Assembly (NCBI GenBank): GCA_032690845.1
Contig: CM064417.1
Span: forward strand, 10,322,501-10,386,500
DNA from: Eleusine coracana subsp. coracana
Taxonomy: Eukaryota; Streptophyta; Magnoliopsida; Poales; Poaceae
DNA length: 64,000 nt
Direction: 5' to 3'
Shown here one piece after another: positions 36,701 through 47,326 of this stretch. Position 1 is the first letter of the stretch. Every line of letters starts with the position of its first letter. The position numbers and the translations under genes were made by a program. The notes below the pieces were generated by a model, which worked only from the letters and a program-made list of their open reading frames with translations, searched no databases and had not been told where the DNA came from.

Positions 36701-37715
36701 CTTGCAGCTTATCAGTGGTGGGAAGGATCAATTTACAGTATCCTTTGTATACTTGCATACCCCCTGGCTTGGTCATGGCAGCAGTGGAGAAGAAGAAAGA
36801 AATTACAGAGACTTCGTGAATTTGTTCGATCTGAGTATGATCATTCATGCTTACGGTCTTGCCGTTCCCGTGCGCTATATGAAGGGCTCAAGGTCTGACT
36901 TTGTTTTTTTCTTTGCTTCAGAATATTCACTGTATTTCTCAGAAATCAGAATGCTTCTTGGTTCTTAAAGCTGGACCCTTAAACCCATGGTTCTTTTTGA
37001 GTTGTGTGGTGGGGTGAGGGATCATTCCTGTTTGAAAATCTCTCCTAACAATCTCGTAACAACAAGTCTTGGGCTAACAAACAGATTACGAGAAAGCCAA
37101 TACAAATCCTAACTGAATTCCAACGTAAGCAACTGGCACGTAACTGACACAAGGTAGTGCTTATTCTGCCAACCTGTTATGTTGTTCTTTTGGCGGCGCT
37201 TGTGACCACATAACTTGTTGCATAATCAGTACCACTGTTGTAACTAATCAAATACTAGCTGAACCCTTTAATCTACGGTTCCACTTACATAGTGAGTGTC
37301 CACTATTGTCACAACAACAACTAAGCCTTTAATCCCAAGCAAGTTGGGGTAGGCTGAGTGTCCACTATTGTAATTGTAATTATTACAAGTGTAAAACCCG
37401 TGTGTTGCTACGATTTTAATGTAAATCATATAGATTATTAAATATTGAAAGTAGATTTTGAACAATCATGCAATTTCTCCGCAACAATTTGTTGGCACAT
37501 CTATCTAATTTGTGGGCAAAAAAGATGTGCCAGAGTACATTAGCTAGTAGTACTTTACAAAACAGGTCATTCATTAAACAAAATCAGAAGCTAGTAGTAC
37601 TTTTAAGGGAAAACATGAAAGCTTGTTCGTTGTTGCAGTCACTGCAATAATAATGACCATAACAAACAGCGCCCATTGAACAAATGAGTCCCAGTCCAAG
37701 CCATCCCCATCCAGC

Positions 37716-37773
<58 letters not shown>

Positions 37774-40360
37774 TGCGCGCGCGCGTGGATGTGTGGGCAT
37801 GTGTGCGTGTACCATAATAAACAACGCCCATTGAACAAATGAGTCCCAGTCCAAACCATCCCCATCCAGCCTGTGCATGTGTGCGTGCGTGTGTGCGCGC
37901 GCGCGCGTGTGCGTGTGCATGTGTGTGTCCGTGGATTAGAAGGCAACACGAACTAGGTCATGGAGCGCACATTGCGGTCAACTGTGGAGGATGCCCCTTG
38001 GATTCAAATGGTTATCTGCTCAAATCAGCCTTGATTAGGTGGGCAGGATTTTGGCTTCAGAAATACGAAGCTCGATAGGCTGGGGCGGGATTCACACAAG
38101 ATTTGCCATCCCGGAGGTCGATCTGAGTTTGATTTGTGAAGGACTTGATTGGGGTTCAGTTTGACAGCGATGGATGTCAGTCTGAGCTCGAAGGATCGAT
38201 CCCTAACGCCAATGAGCTCACTCAGGCCTCGCTGGGCGGATCTGGTGTAGGGTGAGCAAACCACCAGTCAAACGGATACCGGAGGTTTAGAGTGGGGATG
38301 CTGATGAAATGGTCCCACATGTCAGCATTGCTGGAAGTGGACAGTGGGGAGATGGACCACCGCCACCACCATTCACCACCAACTGGCTTTTTTAGAGATA
38401 GTATATATAGAAATATTAGCTGGACCTGTGAACTTACATTTCAGGTGGCATAGTGTATATTAACCAAGGGGAGCTGTCCAGTAATACCAAGATTAGATGT
38501 GGATAGCAGGAGTTTTTTTGTGGTGATGCTAATATTTCAACAAATAAAAAAAAAGAACTTATTAAGGTCCACGTGAATTATATTCTGTTATAGTCACTTG
38601 TATATAAAGTTCCCTTACTTTGTTCAGTTATGTAGTTATATTGTCGTTCCTAAAACTGAATTCATATCTTTAAGCTGGTCAGTTTATGGAATTGAAGAGT
38701 TTCTTTTTCCAATCCATAGGTGACCGCGACTCCAGATCTAATGCTAGGGTATTTAGATTTCTTTCTTGGGGGAGATGAGAAAAGGCCTGATCTTCCACCT
38801 CGCCTTCGTCAAAGGTTTCCAATGTCCTTGATCTTTGGTGGCGACGGAAGTTACATGGCTCCATTTTCACTTCATAGTGACAGTGTGCTCACTAGTCTAA
38901 TGAGCCAGGTATGATTTGAATCCTTCAAACTGTACCATTCATGTGCTTACGCTTTATCTGAACCGTGTCATATCCATCACAGGCTGTTCCCTCATGGATA
39001 TGGCACCGTCTTGTAGCCGGATTGAATGCCCAGCTGCGTTTGGTTCGCCGTGGAAATCTGAAAGTAACATTCCTCCCTGTACTCGACTGGCTTGAAACTC
39101 ATGCAAATCCCTCTCTAGCGGTGAATGGCATCCGTGTTGATCTTGCCTGGTTCCAAGCCACGGCATTAGGCTATTGTCAACTTGGTCTTGTCGTTTATGA
39201 TCTTGAAGGAGAACCAGTGGGTGCTGAACCTGATGGTAGTCCTAGAGTTAAAATGGAGCCACGCCCACTGTAAGTTATTACTCATGAGAATTCATCTTTT
39301 TGCTTCTTAATCATCATGTACCAATAATGCAGATGGCTTATTACATCATGCAGAACACAAGACATGCTCACTGACACTCTACTAGGCCAGTCAAGAATTA
39401 AGGATGCTCTCATGCGCAAAAGGATTACTGGTGGAGTTCTGGACAGCAATAGCTTAAGGACGCTCAAAGATCGGAGAGATTTGTTTTACCCATTTTCTCT
39501 TATCTTGCACAATACTAAACCAGTTGGGCATCAGGTTATTATTCTGACATTGTTTCAGATCACACTTTGCAGAACGATATGCTAATTTTCATTTTATGCT
39601 AATTATATTTTGGTTGTTCTTTACTTGCAGGATCTTGTTGGTTTAGTAATCTCTATATTGCTTCTTGCGGATTTCAGCTTAGTTTTGCTAACTTTTCTCC
39701 AGCTATATTCATACTCTATGGTTGATCTTCTCTTGGTTTTGTTTATTCTTCCTCTTGGGATTTTGTCACCTTTCCCGGCTGGTATAAACGCTTTGTTTAG
39801 TCACGGACCAAGACGATCAGCAGGCCTTGCTCGTGTATATGCATTGTGGAACATATCTTCACTGGTCAATGTTGTAAGTACTCTTAGCTACAGGAATCTA
39901 CTATGTATTCCAGATCCCTGATACCTCTGCTGTTGGTATTGGCCTCTATTATGCATAACAATAGAAATTGTAGCTTGTCTTTTTCAATTTCTAATTTTGT
40001 AATCTTTTGATGCTTGTTAACCTCTAGGTTGTGGCTTTCATATGTGGTTTTGTGCACTATAAGTCATCAACCAAAAGACACCCGAGTGTGCAGCCATGGA
40101 ACCTGGGAACGTAAGCATAATTTTCCTGCTTGTCCACTGGCATCTTTTTAGACACATCATTTTTCCCACCTTGCCATCTTGTTTTTTTACATGCCCTAAA
40201 TTTTTCTTCTAGGGATGAAAGTGGTTGGTGGCTCTTTCCGACTGGACTCATGTTGTTGAAATGTATCCAAGCAAGGCTTGTTGATTGGCATGTCGCTAAT
40301 TTAGAGATTCAAGACCGTGCAGTATATAGCAATGACCCAAATATATTTTGGCAGTCATGA
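27741..40360 (+). CDS. Glycine-rich, cysteine-rich multi-pass membrane protein (plant At4g32920/At5g11700/At5g47020 family), 22 coding exons
   Basis: Exons: 27741-28576, 29470-29585, 30405-30613, 31205-31324, 31404-31532, 31620-31745, 32157-32212, 32317-32416, 32504-32621, 33260-33469, 33559-33871, 34783-34876, 35597-35705, 35970-36241, 36339-36466, 36658-36892, 38720-38908, 38983-39269, 39354-39534, 39631-39873, 40028-40110, 40213-40360. All introns are GT/AG, phases match at every junction, and the sum is 4302 nt (1433 aa). ATG 27741 (context AGCCCATGG) opens a signal peptide (MASHPRLLLHLRLFLFLG). An ectodomain follows with Gly-rich blocks (GGGGHGGKGGDG) and many N-glycosylation sites. A Cys-rich region (about 798-867) recalls ephrin-receptor GCC repeats. 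A membrane helix lies at about 881-903, and three or four more lie after about 1278. The function of the family is not known to me; a cell-surface or endomembrane role is inference. Confidence 0.93.
29905..30118 (-). mobile_element. 5'-truncated RTE-type LINE 3' end in intron 2
   Basis: Read on the minus strand, it ends in a degenerate TTG repeat after CCCAACTTGCTTGGAACTGAAAGG. Upstream translation gives W-D-T-T-K-E-L-A and L-A-I-Q-V-P-E-P, resembling the C-terminus of plant RTE-clade non-LTR retrotransposon proteins. It is antisense to the host gene. No clear target duplication was found. Confidence 0.6.
32827..32884 (-). mobile_element. Short RTE-type LINE tail in intron 9
   Basis: Contains AACAACAACCAAGCCTTTAA and TTTGGGGTAGGCTAGAGATG, the same conserved 3' terminal block as at 29905 and 37310, in the same antisense orientation. 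It is too short for protein evidence. Confidence 0.55.
34951..35150. repeat. Imperfect tandem duplication (about 96 bp) in intron 12
   Basis: GCCTTTATATTAAAGAAAAT at 34951 recurs as GCCTTTATAGTTTATATTAA at 35047. Each copy continues to GCTGAAACTGTACACAAAAC. The source may be an older non-LTR element, but no family is claimed. Confidence 0.85.
37293..37371 (-). mobile_element. 45-bp RTE LINE tail flanked by a perfect 17-bp target duplication, in intron 16
   Basis: The 17-mer TGAGTGTCCACTATTGT occurs at 37293-37309 and again at 37355-37371. Between them sit only 45 bp containing ACAACAACAACTAAGCC and CAAGCAAGTTGGGGTAGGC, the last bases of the RTE-type element seen at 29905. This is an extremely 5'-truncated target-primed insertion, in antisense orientation to the gene. 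Confidence 0.85.
37656..37935. repeat. 155-bp tandem duplication with (TC)n(TG)n and (CG/TG)n tracts in intron 16
   Basis: ACCATAACAAACAGCGCCCA at 37656 recurs as ACCATAATAAACAACGCCCA at 37811. The first unit ends in (TC)9 and about (TG)20 at 37716-37772; the second ends in alternating TG/CG at about 37872-37928. Several HTHTHT-type ORFs here are artefacts. Confidence 0.9.
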
Positions 40361-41595
40361 CACTTGGTGTAACTGAAGTCCTTTTGGAAAGCTTTTACAA
40401 CTCGATTTTTTGGGAGTTGATAAAAGGACGAGTTCAGGCAGCAAGGCCTTTGTTTATTGACCAGGCCCATGAAGCAACTACAGGATTTATAGATGGCATA
40501 CTTCCACGCCCTTCGTTGATCATGTGCAGTCGCAACCAGTGTTTTGTTGTATGTATATAAAGGTGTACTTGATCCATTCTTTGTAGGATTTAGACACCAT
40601 AGAGTTATAAGCAGTGCCAAAGCTAACCTCAATGACACATTGAGGGGACGTGGTTTGTTGTTGCTCTTCTCTTGCTGTCTCCTGTCCTTGTCCCTGATGT
40701 TATTGAGCTGGGCAGAGGCAGGCATCAAGATGTTAAAACCCTTTTGTTGTATCTGAGATTCTGATGGGATGGCACAAGCCCCGTGGGTTTCACTAACACA
40801 TAACAAGACCGATACATATCTTGAAAAAAATGGTATGGCGCGCTTGCCCTTCTTATTGACATCTTTTCTTTGGAAAGTTTCGTTTTGACCTATTTCTTTT
40901 GTACTGAGCGTGTTTAATCCATGTTTTAAAGGGCGGGCGGTCGGCCCTATTCTACCATTTCGTCCATCGTGGACCGCACAGCTTATCTATTCCCAATCTT
41001 GGCTGTAGCCTGTTGCCGTCTCTTGAAATTGCTCTCTCCGTGGCCAAATATTATCTGAGCTAGCCCTTGATAGATCTTTGTTGTCCATTTTGTGAATTTA
41101 CGGACAACGAAATGATATAGTAACATATAAAACATTTAATGGCAGACTTTATTTCAATAACTTTCATGAATAGGAAATTCGGCTTGGCAAGGACTAAGCA
41201 TCTTCAACAGTCTTTGTATTCAATTAAAAAAGCAGTCTTTGTATTTTATTTTATAAAATTAGAGCTTTTTTACCTCTTTTGTAAAAATAAAAAACCTCTA
41301 AAAGTAATAATAGGATAACCAACCGTCTCTTCACATAGGAACTCTATTTTTTAAATCTCCCCCACGTTGACCGAATTGGTTAAATTTTCACTTTTTTCCC
41401 CTATTCACTGATCTCTACTTTGGCACCCGCCGCCACCAGCTCCTGATCATCACGATGGACTAGCTGCCGTACTTGGTGCTGCCTGCGATTAGTTCTACAC
41501 GGCTGGAGGCCTGCTGCGGTTAAGGTGGTGCGATTAGCTGCTACACGCCTTGCCGGCGAGAGCTTTCCACGAGCGCGCGAGCAGGAACGGAGACG
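40361..41595. other. 3' untranslated region of the membrane protein gene and intergenic DNA
   Basis: The first several hundred bases after the TGA at 40358-40360 probably form the 3' UTR; the polyadenylation site is not resolved. No other gene was seen before the copia LTR at 41596. Confidence 0.6.
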
Positions 41596-42600
41596 TGTTG
41601 GATAAATTAGCACTTTTAATTTTATATTAATCTTAAAATAAATTATAAATATGATTAACAGATTGTATGATAAATTAGACAAGTCTATATAAGATCTAGA
41701 CGGGTCTATAAGGTCGGACAAAAGCATAGCATCTACCATACTAGCAACATGCATTATAGATAAACAGATCACGAAAGCTAGTATGGAAGACATGTTTTGA
41801 GATGAGACTACGTACGTTTCCTTCTGGACTGGGTAGAGGAGGCGGCGACGACGTACAACACCGTCACGTTGTTGGCGACGGCGGGTGAGACCGACTCGAC
41901 GACGAGGAAGACGAGCCGTGGCGACGAGCTTGACGAAGACGAGGAAGCGATCGAGCAGTCGCGCAGAGCGCTTTCCAAAAACCTTATTCGCCCTCTCCCA
42001 ATGCAGGATTGTAGAGGACGACGGTTTCGGAGACCTGTTCTCCTGTTCGCCGGTGCGCGCCAACGATCGGGATGGAGAAGTCTTGGCGGCGCAACAGTAG
42101 CGAGAGGTAAAACCCTAGACAATTACGTGATGTGATTTACGGCGATACCCGTACATATTTATAGGGAGGAACCGCTAGGGTTAGACATCCTCCAACCGAG
42201 TTGGTTACCATATTAATACGTAGGTTTCTATAACTAAATATATGAAAATATATGAAACACACAGCAAAAATAAAGTGCAAAAGGAAGCCGCGTCCCCGCA
42301 ATGCAAGGGATCGAATTTCGACGGACCATTCACGCAAGTGATACGCGCCCATCGCCCACGCCCCGTCCGGCTCGGCCCGGCGAGACGAGGCGAACGACTG
42401 CGCGCGTGTGTTCTTCCTTCTTCTCATCCACACACTTGCAAGAGATGCTAGAGCAACCAACCTTATAAATTGGACTCCCTTCACCTCCACTAGTAATGTG
42501 AGACTAAAACCTTTGCACTCCTACCACTCATGAATGGGCCTTTGAGATTTTTCAGGAATTATTGTGAATATTAATGGGTCAAGCCCATATAATTCCAACA
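41596..42600 (-). repeat. Copia 3' LTR (1005 bp)
   Basis: Ends TGTTGGA (41596-41602, plus strand) and TCCAACA (42594-42600) are inverted complements. The minus-strand reading starts TGTTGGAATTATATGGG directly after a polypurine tract. Arginine-rich ORFs on both strands within it are not recognised as genes. Confidence 0.8.
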
Positions 42601-43169
42601 ATCCCCTACCAGATCTCAAAGTCTCAGCTAGACTTTGCCTCACCCCACTGTTGTTTAATATACCAGTGTTTTCAGTGGAGACTATTAAGTTGAACTTTCA
42701 CCTAAAACAATAAGCTACACTTATTCACAACTTGAACAATGGACTATGCTTTGAATTGTAAGTTTTGTGCAAACAAGTTTCACTTACTGTCATAACTGAT
42801 ACTAGACCTCCAGTAGGCTTCTCCGCGGGTGGAGCATATAGGTCATACTCCCTTGATCTTTCATGAGCTTAATAGAGATCAGTCAAATCTCACATATTGC
42901 GACCTTACAATAATCGGACTCATATAGGTGTATTCATTCAAGAATGTTCTGTAGGACAATATCTTCGCTATTTAAAGCCAACTGAATATATTAAGACAAT
43001 AACCAATCTGCCATACAGATATCAAGAGTAATACATCGCTTCTCAAGTATGTTATAAAAGGTTACTCTCATGCTAACCAATAGCTTGTTCTTCTCAGGTC
43101 CTACTTCACGGGATCTCCGATTTCATAGGTTGGGTTACTACTATGAAATAGCACATATGGGTCTCATAC

Positions 43170-43577
43170 CCATCTCCTTCGATGCACTGTCTATCACATT
43201 ACGTGATAACTCTTTGGTGAATTGATCTACCAGGTTCTCACCAGTTGAAATATATTCTACTGATATGACTCCAAAGTTTCTCATTTCCCTGACAGACTTC
43301 AAACGTCTCTTAATATGTCTTATGACTTCATATTGTCCTTAGAATTGTTCACTTTGACTATCACAGTTTGATTGTCACGATTCATGAGGATTGTCGGCAC
43401 GGGTTTCTCGATAATAGGCAAGTCCATCAAGAGATCATGTAGCCAATCGGCCTCAACTGTAGTTGTATCTAGTGCGGTAAGCTCTGCTTCCATGGTAGAC
43501 CTCGTCAAAAATGGTCTGTTTGCATGATTCCATGAAACAGCAACACCATGAACACCATGAACTGAATTGTTATGCAC
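43170..43577 (-). pseudogene. Copia RNase H remnant
   Basis: Minus-strand reading gives VAVSWNHANRPFLTRSTMEA with ELTALDTTTVEADWL, DNQTVIVKVNNSKDN and then, in a continuing frame, RHIKRRLKSVREM with VEYISTGENLVDQFTKELS. These are the conserved C-terminal blocks of Ty1/copia RNase H. The stop around 43316 and the loss of the upstream part make it non-functional. Confidence 0.9.
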
Positions 43578-44184
43578 GGTTCAACTTGGAGTTCCATCAG
43601 TCTCGATTCATCCAATGTTTAGAGCGGTTATGTGGTGCCTATATTACCAATTTGCAATCCGGGGATTGGTGGTCAGTATGCTGCCTGTGGCACCAATTGG
43701 CAATCCGAGATTGGGTGGTTATATAATGTATCACCTATGTCGTCCAATTGGCAATCCGGGGTTTCTTCTGATTGCTTAATGGTGGTTGTGTGCTGCTTGT
43801 GTCAGCAACTGGCGAACCAGGATTTCTTCGCTTAGTGGCAGTTGATTTGAAGTCTACGTACAGTTTTGGACATGTTTGTTGGGCTGATTGTTCTTGGAGG
43901 ATCTTCACCAGCTTCACTGATCAATGTGCCTAGAATCAGTCATGTTGTCTACCTGTCTGGTTGTCTGAAAATCATGTGGCTTCCGTAGGCTACAATTGTC
44001 ACACTTGCAGATGTTCTTGCAAGAAAAATGATTAGTGCAAAAAAAAAAACCATAAAAGCATGCAAGAGGGAAAAAATATTGTGGGATGATCATTTTTTGT
44101 AGATTGAAAAGAGGAGGGCAGGAGTGAAGAAAAAAAAAATCTAATCTGTTATCACTTTGTATTTTCTTAATGTTTCTGCAATAG
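43578..44184 (+). other. Region upstream of the WD40 gene, with about 50-bp degenerate repeats
   Basis: CCAATTGGCAATCCG-like cores recur at about 43648, 43694, 43742 and (weaker) 43803. One frame would read P-I-G-N-P repeatedly. It might be remnants of the missing 5' end of the WD40 gene or an unrelated repeat. No start or zinc-finger exon is recognisable. Confidence 0.5.
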
Positions 44185-46322
44185 TGTGTTGATGTCATCA
44201 AGATGGGAGGCAAAATAGGCTGCATGATTACCCATGGCCCTTGGGTATTTATCGGAATTCCGAAGTCTGTGGAGGTAATGTTCCTGTCTCCATGGTTTCA
44301 ATGGATCCATATGGTGCTGTTATGTTGAATGCTGAGCTGTTGTTGTTCTGTACAAGGCATGGAATGCACAGACTGGGATGAAACTAAGTCTTCAGGGACC
44401 TTCTGCTTTGGTTTGTTCCATGACCATCATGAATCAGATGCTGTTTGCCGGTACGGGGGACGGTCGCATCCTGGCTTGGCATTTTCCTTCTAAGGATATC
44501 AGTGTTGAACCAGTGGCAATCCTCAGTGGACATGAACGTCCTGTGATTTCACTCTCTATATCGGCAACAAGCCTTTTCTCTGGCTCACTTGACAAGACCA
44601 TTAAAGTATGTATTTTTACAAGATTGCGCTCATAATTTCCACCGATTTTTATATTGGTACTGATTTCTTTCTATCTATCAGGTATGGGACCTTGCAACTT
44701 TGCAATGCATCCAGACACTTTCTGAGCACAAAGCTGCTGTAACATCTGTGCTTTGTTGGGATCAAAAGTTACTATCTTGTTCCCTGGACAAGACTGTTAA
44801 GGTCTGGACTCTTTCAGAGTCTGGAACCCTTCAAGTGCAACATACTCATGATGAGGAGCATGTTAGTCTCTCTGTCCGATCAAATCTTGATACTATTTTT
44901 GAGTAAGTTGTAGTGTGGTTAACTTGGTTCTACTAAAATTCTGATTTGTGCTACTGCATTGATCATCTTCTGTCTGTTCTCAAGTGACGGGATGCTTTGA
45001 TACTACTCCCTCCGTTCTTAAATTATTGTCGTCATTGACTTTTTTATTTAACTTTGATCATTCGTCTTATTCAAAATATTATATCAAATATGAAAAATTT
45101 TAAGTTATATTTCAATTTCTTTTGATGATAAAACAAACTATGACAATATATATGATATTTTCAAAAACAATTTAAATAAGACAAATGGTCAAAGTTAACT
45201 AAAAAAGTCAATGACGACGACAATTTAAGAATGGAGGAAGTAGCTGTTACCTTTAGAATTAAGCATGTCTTTTAATCGTAGTTGTTTTTGTCGTCGCATT
45301 TGATTTCTGCTATTGTTGCCATTATTTTCATGAAGGACTCCATATGCTTTCAGTCAAGAAATATACATTCATGGGTATATGTGATCTGTGTAGCATATAT
45401 GGGTGATTGCCTGGCTGGTCTTCTTGATTTACTGGGAGCTCTTTTTATCTAGTGAAATGAGACTTTGATTATAAAGGGTTCTATGACAGAAGCATCTTGT
45501 TGGGCAATTGCTCAGGTTGCATATTTGTTCTCATTGTATTCATCACCTCAGAATCGAGAACACAAATGATTGAAATTTTTGTCAAAGTGATCAAAACCAG
45601 CTGTCATAAATGAATGTTGTATGTTGCAAAAGCTAACACAAAATGCCAGTGTAGTCAATTTTCTAATCTAATCCTATAATGTATGTCCAAAGTGTTCGCT
45701 AATTGATAATCATCTAGTTAGTACTCTAGCAGGACAACTTCCACGATTGATATTAAAGTTTTTGTTGAGCTCTTGTCAAATACTCACACTTTGAACCTAT
45801 TGTTCTGTTATGGTGCTTGATCAATGAAATCATGCAAAGTGCAATTAGAGTCCTAATTTTCTGAACCTACTGTTCTGTTTGGGGCGCTTCATGAGAAAAG
45901 TTGTTTGTCACTTTAAACAGTATTTCTCCTTTTTCACTAACCATTCCACTTCTGTTGCAGGGTTTGCGCACACTATTTGGCATGCACCGTGTGGGGAAGA
46001 CACCAGTTCTGCTCTGCGCCCTCCGTAACAGCAACTGTATCCGCCTGTTAAACCTGCCATCGTAAGTGCATCGATTATTCCTTTTCACACGAACAGATCG
46101 CCTGTTCATGCGTTGTTGCTGAAAGAAGCTCTGTTTTGCTTTGTGTCATCTTACAGGTTCAACCAGATGGGTACTCTATTCTGCAAGAAAGAAGTGAGGA
46201 CCATCGAGCTCGCTGACGTCGGGCTGCTGTTCACCGGAGACTGTGCCGGCGAGCTGAAGGTATGGAGGTGGGCGCCCCAGGAGCAGGAGACAGCGTATCC
46301 ATGTAAATTATGGAAGCGATGA
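44185..46322 (+). pseudogene. ZFWD-type WD40-repeat gene, 5' part missing
   Basis: Exons 44185-44274, 44357-44605, 44682-44861, 45961-46061 and 46157-46322 join in frame (786 nt). The product begins CVDVIKMGGKIGC, continues GPWVFIGIPKSVEAWN, and carries WD40 repeats (SGHERPVISLSIS...GSLDKTIKVWD; SEHKAAVTSVL...CSLDKTVKVW; LLFTGDCAGELKVWRW). It matches the C-terminal half of plant CCCH-zinc-finger WD40 (ZFWD) proteins. The usual N-terminal CCCH finger and first repeats are absent, and a truncated copia element lies about 600 bp upstream. Translation from ATG 44203 would give 255 aa. It could be a truncated pseudogene or a shortened expressed gene; I favour the former. Donor GTTAGT after 44861 is weaker than the others. 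Confidence 0.75.
45006..45240. mobile_element. Stowaway-type MITE with long inverted repeats (235 bp) in the WD40 gene intron
   Basis: CTCCCTCCGTTCTTAAATTA to the left and its near complement ending ATGGAGGAAG to the right pair over 50 bp or more. TA flanks both sides (45004-45005 and 45241-45242). It sits in the third intron of the ZFWD-type gene. Confidence 0.9.
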
Positions 46323-47326
46323 ATCGAAAGCGCTGATGTAACGCAGGCGGCCGGTTTTTGAGGCCTGACTGATAACTGATGGGCGATGCAATATTGATTG
46401 ATATAATGTACCCAATATCCATGCTGCTCATTTCACTAGAACTAGAACTAGAACTAGAACTTGGGATGCGTGCCATAGCATCTAGGATCGTCATGCGGAT
46501 GCACAGTTTCCGCACGCGCGGCGGATAGCCAAGCGTGTAGGTTTGTAAGAACTCAAACCATGCCGTGTGCCTAACTTGATAACTTCCGTTGACGCCGGCA
46601 ATGTCAAATTGACTAAAGAAACCAAACACGTCCATTGATTTGGCTTCCACCCAAGGGTTTAGCTCATAAGCGTAATGGAGCCAATAATTGATGAGCGTTG
46701 GTGTTTGGTAAGAATGCTATTTTAACAAATGCAATCTAGCGATAGGCTGGGCTTGCGTACGTGTGATGGTAACTAATAATCTACGACCACCTTTATGCAG
46801 GTCAATAGTGTTTGCTTAGCTTTTGTTGAGTGAATTTCTTTGAACCTACACGAGAAGTATGCGAGTGGTCAACGGGTTAGTGCATGCATTTGGTGAACGC
46901 TGAGAAAATAAGTAAGGAAAAAGCTTTTGGTGAACGTGTGTATTCCACTTACCAGCCGACATGGTTACAAATGACGCTTTACCTGATCTTGTTGTTGGTG
47001 TCAAATGCTAACTAATTGATCACGTAACACCAGTGTGCTTCACCAAAACGTCGGTGCCAGCATCTATAGGAAAACGTACGTGCAAAGTGAACGGACAGCA
47101 GTTTTCCAAGTGACAACATATATATACTCCTTTTTTTTACCTATATATGACAGTTACAGTTTACACGTGCCGAACTAACTAGTTTGAACATGAACACATC
47201 ACATGAGGTGTGATTTTAGTTTTTTTTTTCCTTATTACTATTCACATCGTCATGTCAATGACGTACGACCTCGCGATCAATCATCTGTGGTAGATAGATG
47301 CTGGTGTTGTTAGCGGTGATGGATGA
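46323..47326. other. Intergenic: 3' flanks of the WD40 gene and CKX gene
   Basis: The two genes converge here. It holds a short CTAGAA hexamer repeat (about 46434-46463) and AT-rich DNA; nothing else was recognised. Confidence 0.6.

Larger units (their letters stand above)
41596..43577 (-). mobile_element. 3' part of a Ty1/copia retrotransposon (RNase H end plus 3' LTR)
   Basis: Minus-strand order is RNase H remnant (43577-43170), a short spacer, polypurine tract GGTAGGGGAT next to 42600, then an LTR. Everything upstream of the RNase H end (gag, integrase, RT, 5' LTR) is missing. The break at about 43577 lies some 600 bp before the first recognisable WD40 exon. Confidence 0.85.

Noticed and set aside
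37574..37949. Histidine/threonine-rich ORFs on the minus strand
   Set aside because: Artefacts of TG/TC microsatellites in an intron.
41401..42135. Arginine-rich ORFs of 220 and 88 codons
   Set aside because: They lie wholly or largely within the copia LTR and show no recognisable domain.
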